Shown piece by piece: positions 36,581-44,055 of a DNA stretch of 64,000 nt. Position 1 is the stretch's first letter. Every line of letters starts with the position of its first letter. The DNA comes from Sneathiella sp. (lineage in GTDB: Bacteria > Pseudomonadota > Alphaproteobacteria > Sneathiellales > Sneathiellaceae). Location of the stretch: positions 1 through 64,000 of the forward strand of contig JAEPMY010000003.1 in assembly GCA_017643685.1 (NCBI GenBank), read 5' to 3'. The notes beneath the pieces are model-generated. The model saw only the letters and a list, made by a program, of their open reading frames with translations, was not told the DNA's origin and searched no databases. Made by a program: the position numbers and the translations under genes.

Positions 36581-38536
36581 ATGTCTTTTAAAAAAGTGGC
36601 ACGTAACACGGCGGTATCAACAGGGGTTATTCTGTTGGCAGGATGTCAGACCTTTAATGGTGCATCCCTGCCACCTGAGCAGAGTAAAAATACAGCATCC
36701 TTTCAGGTTGCTTCTACCTATCAGACCAGTGCGGTTCAGGAGCTTGTGAAAGCAGGTGTTCAGAAGATGCAGGAAAATGAGTTGGAGGAAGCGTCTCGCC
36801 TGGTGAACCTGGCGTTGAAGTTGGATATCACCAATTCGGATCTGCAATTGCTGAACGGGTTTGCCTATCACCTGATGTCCAAAGCGGGCGATGCCACAAA
36901 GCTGGAGCTCGCGGAGCAGGGGTATCAACAGGCGTTGAGGTTTGATCCGGGTAATCTGGCGGCGCAGTATCAGCTAGGCCATCTTTATATGGATCAGCGT
37001 AAATATGCGCTGGCCCAGAAGAATTTCGCAGCTGTGGCGCAGCATTATGCGGATGATGTGCCGGTTCTTTATAGTCTGGCGTCGGCTTCTTACTACGCCC
37101 GTGATCCGCGCACCGCAGAAGCGGCATTAAACCGCCTGCTGGAGGTCGATCCAGAGCAATATAATGCGCCCCACGTATTGAAAGCCATGAGCCTGAGCTT
37201 GTCCGCGATGAATGATACGGCTAAGGCAGGACAATTTGCGGATGCTTATCGTCAATCTGCTGATGACCAAATGAGTGTTGCAACATTGGAGCGACGGATG
37301 GAGGGATGGGGTCGTTTCTACGCGACAGATGCTAAAATCCTGAAAGCTCAATATAGCAGTAATCCATACGGAAGCTCATCTGGTAGTTCTCCTTACGGGA
37401 GCTCCCCATATGGTGGCAATGCTTATGGCGGAAGTGCATATGGTAATAACTCGTCAAGCAATTCCCCATATGGCAGCTCACAATATGGCTCGCAATCATA
37501 TGGTCAGAATAATACTAATCCAAATCAGGGAAGTGATCAGTTTAACGACCCATCCATGGTTGTTGTTGATGTGGTACTGATCGGGACACAGGAAGATGTT
37601 CGTAATACCCGCGGTGTGAACCTGCTTAATGGCTTGCAGCTTCAGTTTGGTGATAGCCTTTCCGGACAGCCGGGCTTTAGTTTTGGCGCGACGCGCATTA
37701 AGGATTCGCTGAATACCGGCCTGGCTCAAAATACACAAACCATCACGCAGTTGATCTCTATTCCGGCGGTGAACTATTCTCTGAATATTGCCAACTCTGC
37801 TGATGCGAGTAACAAGGTGCTTGCAAAACCAAGCTTGGTTGCGCAAACCGGTCAGACATCTGAGTTTTTCTCCGGTACAGAAATTCTGGCGGCTGCGGTC
37901 TCTGGCGGTAACGGAGATAGTGTCTCCGTTCAGAAAGAAGTGGGCGTTAAACTTGCGATCACACCAGAAATTCTCCCGGATGATATGATCCGCCTTCATG
38001 TGGTGGCGGAGCGGACCTTCCTGACGGACCCTTCTAACTCTGTTGTGTTTGAATTCCGATTGGACACCACAAAAACTAATGTGAATTCAACTGTCACCAT
38101 GAAGTTTGATGAAACATTGATTTTGGGCGGACTTAGTGAGAGGGAAACGTCTAAATCAGCCGATGGTGTTCCTCTTCTAATGGATGTTCCGGTTCTGAAT
38201 ATGCTGTTTTCCCAACGGACTGAACGTGAATTTGAAAGGTCCGTTCTGATTTTGCTGACCCCACGTCGTCCACATTATACCCGTCAGGATAAAGTTGGCC
38301 GGGAAGAGACATTGGATAAGCTGACACCGCTTGAGAAAGAAATCGAGCGGTTGGAGCAGCGCCACAAAGATTGGTTTTCGCCGCGCCCTGCATTCAGCGA
38401 AGTTCTTGAAAGTCTGCAAGGGCAAGAGTTCTTCGAAGAATTCCGTACCGGTGATGTCGAGCTGTTGTCTTGGCAAAAAGACGAAACAGTTCAACAGAAT
38501 ATCTCTCTTTTGCAGAAACGGATCCTGTCAGAGTAA
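36581..38536 (+). CDS. Lipoprotein with TPR repeats, Tyr/Gly/Ser-rich linker and C-terminal secretin domain
   Basis: Lipobox VILLAGCQ; TPRs (AEQGYQQALRFDPGNLAAQYQLGHLYMDQRKYALAQKNF); linker NPYGSSSGSSPYGSSPYGGNAYGGSAYG; secretin motifs KVLAKPSLVAQTGQTSEFFSGTEI, KEVGVKLAITPEI, VPLLMDVPVLNMLFSQRTEREFERSVLILLTPRRP. Confidence 0.87.
   Translation: MSFKKVARNTAVSTGVILLAGCQTFNGASLPPEQSKNTASFQVASTYQTSAVQELVKAGVQKMQENELEEASRLVNLALKLDITNSDLQLLNGFAYHLMSKAGDATKLELAEQGYQQALRFDPGNLAAQYQLGHLYMDQRKYALAQKNFAAVAQHYADDVPVLYSLASASYYARDPRTAEAALNRLLEVDPEQYNAPHVLKAMSLSLSAMNDTAKAGQFADAYRQSADDQMSVATLERRMEGWGRFYATDAKILKAQYSSNPYGSSSGSSPYGSSPYGGNAYGGSAYGNNSSSNSPYGSSQYGSQSYGQNNTNPNQGSDQFNDPSMVVVDVVLIGTQEDVRNTRGVNLLNGLQLQFGDSLSGQPGFSFGATRIKDSLNTGLAQNTQTITQLISIPAVNYSLNIANSADASNKVLAKPSLVAQTGQTSEFFSGTEILAAAVSGGNGDSVSVQKEVGVKLAITPEILPDDMIRLHVVAERTFLTDPSNSVVFEFRLDTTKTNVNSTVTMKFDETLILGGLSERETSKSADGVPLLMDVPVLNMLFSQRTEREFERSVLILLTPRRPHYTRQDKVGREETLDKLTPLEKEIERLEQRHKDWFSPRPAFSEVLESLQGQEFFEEFRTGDVELLSWQKDETVQQNISLLQKRILSE
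37350..37534 (+). repeat. Low-complexity Tyr-Gly-Ser/Asn coding repeat (PYGSS/AYGGS units)
   Basis: Degenerate repeats of 'tcc(a/t)ta(t/c)gg(n)agctc' encoding YSSNPYGSSSGSSPYGSSPYGGNAYGGSAYGNNSSSNSPYGSSQYGSQSYGQNN. Confidence 0.85.
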
Positions 38537-38575
38537 CGACTGGATCTGAATGATGCCCTTATAAGGATACGGTTT

Positions 38576-41098
38576 TTGACGAGTTCCCAGATAACACGCT
38601 TCCTTCCTGTAATACTGGCCTTTCTGTTGTTTGCGGTGGTTCTGATCCAGAGCGCTTTCGCACAATCAGAGGGGGGCGCGACCGAGACTTGGTTCGCCAT
38701 TCCCGGTCGCGCCATTGATCTCTCTATTAACGAGGAGGGGCAGGCCTATGCCCTTGGGCAGAGCGGAAGGGTTTGGCGCTGGGATAAGGTGGAACAAAGA
38801 TGGCGGCCTATGGCGGGCGAGTTCGCTCGCATTACAGCAGCAGAAGGGAACCGTCCTTGGGCTGTAGATCAAGAGGGGGGTGTTCATCGGTATAATGGTC
38901 TTTGGTGGGAGCCTAAGTCAGATGACGTGCTGGATGTGGCGGCCGATGCCAAGGGAAATGTCTATATCGCCAGAAAAGATACAAGCCTTTGGAAATGGTA
39001 TGCGCTTCGCAGTGAGTGGCGCCCTATCCCCGGACAAGCGGTAAGGCTTGATATTGGGGCAGATCAGTCGCTTTGGGGTATTCTGCCGGATGGGAGCGTT
39101 GCCGTATTCGACGGGCAGATGTGGGTTCCGTTCGCTGGAAGGGCCCTTGATCTTGCGGCAGGTACAAATGGACAGGTTGCTATTGCGACACCAGAGGGCG
39201 ATATCCGCTTGCTTAACCAACAAAACCGATCTTGGGATCTCGTTGGCGGCTTGAACGGTGTAGTCACGGTTTCTGTAACGCCAGAAGGGGGACTTTGGGC
39301 GGTTACGCGAAGCGGTGAGATTTATGCCAATAGAAAACTAAAAGAGGATGTTTCCGAAGAGGAGGAAAATAAAGCCGAGGGGATTAAGGCACCCGGCATT
39401 TCCTCTCCTTCCATTGTTGCATCTGCGCCTAAAGCCCCAAGCGGTGCGGCACCTGATATCGCTGCGCCGCCAGTGAATGCGCCACCACCGCCGCCTTCAA
39501 ACTCAACTGAAAATAACACAGAAGATGATCCCGGGTCAGTTGATTTGGCAGCCATTTCCGGGACGGAAGATATTCTTTTTGTGAATACAAGACGGGCGGC
39601 ATCCCTGTTATCGATTGGCAAGGATGGGAGTGTTTTTGGACTTGATCAGGTGGGAAATGTGTTGCGCTGGTCAAATAATCGGCGGGATTTTGAAAGCTTT
39701 CCCGGAACGCTTGTTAGAATTGCCGTGGACCCTGAAGGCAACCCTTGGGGCGTTACGGCGCTTGGGCGTGTTTTTCGGCATGACGGACGAGATTGGCAAC
39801 AGGTCTTAAACGCCGCGGCGTCTGATATCGCGATCGGGGGCGATGGGACGGTGATTATCGCCAATTCATCCGGTGTCCTCTTTAGGTTTAACGCGAATAG
39901 AAATCGTTTTGATCGCATTCAGGGAAGTGGGCTATTGGTTGCTGTTGACCCTGAGGGAAACCCATGGAGTGTTCGAAGCGATCAATTGGTACAACGATGT
40001 GATGTGACTCCCTGTCAGCCACTTGGCCAAAAAGCACGGAGCATCTCAATCGGGCCTGATGGAAGGGTCTGGATCGTTTCTGATGCGGAACGTTTAATGC
40101 GATTAGATGAAAAAATGGGTCGCTTCGTCCCAGTTCCCACTCTGGGGCTTCCCGTGAGGGATGTGGCCTCGGGACCCAACGGTTTTCCTTGGGTGGCAAC
40201 AACAGACGGGGTGGCTTTGTCATCCCGTTTCTTTGAGAGGGCAGAGGATCAGGATCAGACCACAATTGCAACGACCAGTGATGATACCGTTGGAACCGGG
40301 GCGACAGACACTCCTGTTTCAAATCAGGTGGATGGTTTTGTATTTACCAAAAATATGCGATTTGAAACTCTGAACCGTGGGGACTTGGATATCTTCGATA
40401 CACCATTTCTAGACGCTGGTAATGACGGAGAAATTTACGCTTATAACTATTCTGGTGGTTTTACGAAATTTGAAGAAGCTTCGAAGTCTTTCAAATACTT
40501 TTCAAGCCAGCTTGGTAGCCTCGGGTTTCAAGTTTTGGATTTCACGGTTGAATCCGATGGGGCGCTATGGGGATATATCAATGATCCGCAAAGTGTGATG
40601 AACGGCCTTTATCGTGAGAAAAACGGTGCTTTGCAGCAATTTTCGGTCAATGGTGCCGAAAATGCAGGGGTGACAGCGGCTCCTGATGACACGATTTATG
40701 CCATTTTCTCATTTCCGGGGAGTAAAAACTATCTGTATGAGAAGGCGCCAAACTCTAATGTTTTTCGGCGGTTCAGTACTTATAGTTTAGTTCATGACGT
40801 AGGTGTCGGCCCAGGGCGAGATATATGGATCGTTAATAAAAATAATGAAGTGATGCAATGGACGGGTTCTCGATTTGAAAAAAGACCAGCGTCCGGGCAA
40901 AGCGCCGCGCGGATTAGTGTGGGGGCGGAAGGATCGGTTTACATCGTTGATCCGGCGGATGAGCTTTATAAATGGAATGGCGCAAACAATAGCTTTGATC
41001 GCGTGAATAATACAGAGCTTAAAACTGTGGCGGTGGATGATACAGGCAAACCGTGGATTGGTGAGATTGATCCCGTTACGCTGAAGCGCGGGCGATAA
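38576..41098 (+). CDS. Exported multi-propeller tectonin-like protein with Pro-rich linker
   Basis: Signal peptide MTSSQITRFLPVILAFLLFAVVLIQSAFAQS (TTG start); repeats IDLSINEEGQAYALGQSGRVWRWD, LDIGADQSLWGILPDGSVAVFDGQMW, SISIGPDGRVWIVSDAERLMRLD; linker APPVNAPPPPPSNSTENNTEDDPGS. Confidence 0.82.
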   Translation: MTSSQITRFLPVILAFLLFAVVLIQSAFAQSEGGATETWFAIPGRAIDLSINEEGQAYALGQSGRVWRWDKVEQRWRPMAGEFARITAAEGNRPWAVDQEGGVHRYNGLWWEPKSDDVLDVAADAKGNVYIARKDTSLWKWYALRSEWRPIPGQAVRLDIGADQSLWGILPDGSVAVFDGQMWVPFAGRALDLAAGTNGQVAIATPEGDIRLLNQQNRSWDLVGGLNGVVTVSVTPEGGLWAVTRSGEIYANRKLKEDVSEEEENKAEGIKAPGISSPSIVASAPKAPSGAAPDIAAPPVNAPPPPPSNSTENNTEDDPGSVDLAAISGTEDILFVNTRRAASLLSIGKDGSVFGLDQVGNVLRWSNNRRDFESFPGTLVRIAVDPEGNPWGVTALGRVFRHDGRDWQQVLNAAASDIAIGGDGTVIIANSSGVLFRFNANRNRFDRIQGSGLLVAVDPEGNPWSVRSDQLVQRCDVTPCQPLGQKARSISIGPDGRVWIVSDAERLMRLDEKMGRFVPVPTLGLPVRDVASGPNGFPWVATTDGVALSSRFFERAEDQDQTTIATTSDDTVGTGATDTPVSNQVDGFVFTKNMRFETLNRGDLDIFDTPFLDAGNDGEIYAYNYSGGFTKFEEASKSFKYFSSQLGSLGFQVLDFTVESDGALWGYINDPQSVMNGLYREKNGALQQFSVNGAENAGVTAAPDDTIYAIFSFPGSKNYLYEKAPNSNVFRRFSTYSLVHDVGVGPGRDIWIVNKNNEVMQWTGSRFEKRPASGQSAARISVGAEGSVYIVDPADELYKWNGANNSFDRVNNTELKTVAVDDTGKPWIGEIDPVTLKRGR

Positions 41099-41180
41099 GG
41101 CATTCCGTTAAAATCATAAAGTACAAAAAAATTGTGTTTTTTGTTGTTCTCCGGAGCCTTTGAGGCTATCAGTCTGAGAC

Positions 41181-41603
41181 ATGGGACGGGCGCAACATCA
41201 TAAAATCTTATCATTGGGGCTGCTAATGGCATTCCTGATGAATATTATGTTGCCTTTTTTTGCCGTATATACCGCGCCAGATGCACGTGCGGCGGCAACT
41301 GATCCTGCTCTATCTGCTCTTTTTGGCGAAAAAATTGTGATTTGTACCCCGGAGGGGTTCAAACTTGTGAGCCTTGCAGAATTGGAAGGGGGGGAAGATC
41401 AGTCCTCTCAAGCAACGCGTTATGAATGTGCGCTTTGTTACACAGCGGCGCATGGTGTTCAGCATGTGCTCACTGAAGACGGCCTTGAAGTTATATATGA
41501 CGAGGCTGCCCAACCTACTTTCTACACAGCACGAGATTTTCAATCTGGCCCTGAAACGGAATGCCAGCCCTCGCACTCTCGTGCACCTCCAAAATTAGCC
41601 TGA
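41181..41603 (+). CDS. DUF2946-like small exported/membrane protein
   Basis: N-terminal hydrophobic segment LGLLMAFLMNIMLPFFAVYTAPDARA; ICTPEGFK; CxxC motif ECALCYTAAHG; directly upstream of a TonB receptor. Confidence 0.55.
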   Translation: MGRAQHHKILSLGLLMAFLMNIMLPFFAVYTAPDARAAATDPALSALFGEKIVICTPEGFKLVSLAELEGGEDQSSQATRYECALCYTAAHGVQHVLTEDGLEVIYDEAAQPTFYTARDFQSGPETECQPSHSRAPPKLA

Positions 41604-41678
41604 CTTTATCCAAATTTGAATTCTGTTTGCAGACACGGCCTGCCTGTGCCTGCCTTGACCTTATGTCTTGAGGCTAAA

Positions 41679-43763
41679 ATGAAACATAGTAGATTATTAA
41701 TTGGTGTTTTGTGTGCGAGTACTGCTTTAACGGCTCCTGCATATGCGGTGGAAAATCTGATGCTGGATGAAATTATTGTCACAGCACCGCGAAGCACCTC
41801 TCCCGCGGCGGAGAGTTATGACACTGACTATTTTATCCCATCTTATTCCTACTCTGATGGAGGAGATTACCTACGCTCTGTTCCCGGGATAACGAGTGGA
41901 CGTTTTGGCGGGCATGGGCTGGAGCCCTTTATCCGCGGACAATCCCAAAACCAGCTTAATATCATCGCAGAGGATGCATATACGTTTGGCGGATGCCCCA
42001 ACCGAATGGATGGACCGGCTGCATATCTGTATATTGAGAGTTATGATAGAATATTAGTCACAAAAGGGTATCAAACCGTTTTAAACGGCCCTGGTGCGAC
42101 AGGTGGTTCAATTATTTTAAAAAGAGATGTTCCTGAACTTGGCGAAGAGTTTTCAGTGTCAGGAGATGTCAGTTCCGGCTTTGATGGGAACGGTAGTACA
42201 TGGAACGCAGGCGCACGGGTTCTTGCAGGTACCACAGATGCTTATGTCCGGGCTCATTCCTCTTATAAGAATGGGGGTGATTACGAGGATGGTGACGGTG
42301 ATGAAGTTCGAAGTTCTTTTGAGCAGACCACAGGAGGTGTCGCCATTGGTGTTACGCCAGAGGATACACATTTCTTTTTGAGCTATGATTTTCATCGGAT
42401 CGATGATGCGTTGTTCCCTGGTGCGGGAATGGACAGCCCCATGTCAGAGGCGCAAACATTTCGTGCAGGATTTGAGATAGATTTTGAAGACGGCTTGGTT
42501 CGAAAATTTGATACTAGTTTCTATGGCTCTCTTGTGGATCACGTGATGGACAATTACAGCTTGCGTCCTGCTGGGGCCATGTTCCGTAAAGTAGAGTCTC
42601 AGTCTAATACATATGGCGCAAAGATGAAGACTGACCTTGATTTAGGGGGGCAGATTATCAAAACCTCGCTGGAATATCGGCGGAACATCCGTGATGCGGA
42701 TCGGCTGCAGGGGATGGCGGCAAATAATGTCAATATGCTGCAAGCCGTCATGTGGCCTGATATTTCAGCCGATGAGATTGGATTAGCTGTCGAAACCACC
42801 TTCAACCTTGGTAGCGAAGATCGGCTGATCGTTGGTGGCCGTTATGATTATGTAAATGTGGGTTATGGCCGCGCAGATCAGGTGGCGGGTGTCACAGGAC
42901 TTAGCGCAAACGATGTTTATAATCTTTTCTATGGATATGGTGCTGAGCAGAAAAGTGAGCATAACTTTGGCGGTTTGTTGCGTTATGAGCATGACTTTAG
43001 TGAGGGCGTTACATTCTTCACTGGAGTAAGCCGTGCAGTTCGAACAGCTGACGCGACGGAGCGCGGTCTAGCAAATTACATGGTGATGATGGGGGATAAT
43101 AGATCATGGGTTGGAAACCCAAATATTGACCCTGAGCAGCATCACCAGCTCGATTTCGGCGTGAAGATTGAGCAGAAAAATTGGGATTTCGGCGCCAGTG
43201 CGTATGTTAATCATGTTGATGATTATATTTTACGTGATTCCGCCCGTGGTCAGGCTGGTATTCTGCTGAACGCGCCAAATGCAGATGTTTACCGCAACGT
43301 GAATGCGCTGCTGTCCGGCTTCGAATTGCAGGGGGGGTGGAATATCACACCTGCTTTGCGGGTTGAAGGGGATGCCACCTATACATATGGTCAAAATTTG
43401 GATGAGGATATGGCACTCGCTCAAATCCCTGCGTTGCAAGGCTCTGTAAATGTGTTCTGGCAGGCGCATGATTATGTGGAAATTGGCAGCACAATGCGCT
43501 GGGCAACCAAGCAAAGCCGGGTAGACACGGACCCGACCACAGGGACTGGCCGTGATGTTAGGAAAACAAGCGGGTATGCGGTTTTTGATGTCAGTGCGAC
43601 AGTGACCAAACTTGATCCGCTCTCTGTCACCGTTGGAGTGAGTAATCTGTTTGATGAGACATATGCTAGTCATTTGAACCGGTCAAATATCTCTGACCCT
43701 ACGGAAATTCAGGTGAATGAGCCGGGGCGCTCATTCTATATTAGGGCAAAAATGCCATTTTAA
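41679..43763 (+). CDS. TonB-dependent receptor, OprC/NosA-like (putative copper)
   Basis: Signal peptide; plug domain LDEIIVTAPR; GHGLEPFIRGQSQNQLNIIAEDAYTFGGCPNRMDGPAAYLYIESYDRILVTKGYQTVLNGPGATGGSIILKRD; C-terminal beta strand ending in F. Confidence 0.82.
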   Translation: MKHSRLLIGVLCASTALTAPAYAVENLMLDEIIVTAPRSTSPAAESYDTDYFIPSYSYSDGGDYLRSVPGITSGRFGGHGLEPFIRGQSQNQLNIIAEDAYTFGGCPNRMDGPAAYLYIESYDRILVTKGYQTVLNGPGATGGSIILKRDVPELGEEFSVSGDVSSGFDGNGSTWNAGARVLAGTTDAYVRAHSSYKNGGDYEDGDGDEVRSSFEQTTGGVAIGVTPEDTHFFLSYDFHRIDDALFPGAGMDSPMSEAQTFRAGFEIDFEDGLVRKFDTSFYGSLVDHVMDNYSLRPAGAMFRKVESQSNTYGAKMKTDLDLGGQIIKTSLEYRRNIRDADRLQGMAANNVNMLQAVMWPDISADEIGLAVETTFNLGSEDRLIVGGRYDYVNVGYGRADQVAGVTGLSANDVYNLFYGYGAEQKSEHNFGGLLRYEHDFSEGVTFFTGVSRAVRTADATERGLANYMVMMGDNRSWVGNPNIDPEQHHQLDFGVKIEQKNWDFGASAYVNHVDDYILRDSARGQAGILLNAPNADVYRNVNALLSGFELQGGWNITPALRVEGDATYTYGQNLDEDMALAQIPALQGSVNVFWQAHDYVEIGSTMRWATKQSRVDTDPTTGTGRDVRKTSGYAVFDVSATVTKLDPLSVTVGVSNLFDETYASHLNRSNISDPTEIQVNEPGRSFYIRAKMPF

Positions 43764-44055
43764 ACAAATGTTTAATGCGTATCTCGAGGGGAGCCTGCAC
43801 CCCTCGAGATTGGATAAGCGGTATCGGGTGCTACATGATGTCCCTCACCTAGCCGCCAAATTTTGGGTAAAATCGTTCACTTTCGTTGCCTTATGCCGCA
43901 TAATTCTGAGGAATTACCACTTCCAAAATGTGGAAAAATCTTGCAAGAAAATGTGGGATAAACTACTACTGCGCTCAGCAAGCTTTACCCGGCCTGCCAG
44001 AAATGTCTGCCGCCCGGTGCGAAGCCCAATCAATTACTAATATATCGGGACAGTC

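Noticed and set aside
37350-37534. Short periodic repeats resembling a CRISPR or minisatellite array
   Set aside because: Repeats are in frame inside the secretin gene and encode a Tyr/Gly/Ser linker; no constant repeat with unique spacers.
29350-41098. Tectonin repeats as WD40, NHL or Kelch propellers
   Set aside because: Repeats lack GH...WD, NHL and Kelch GG signatures; the 'DVWHIGG.GSVY' pattern fits tectonin-type repeats better, though I could not run a profile search.
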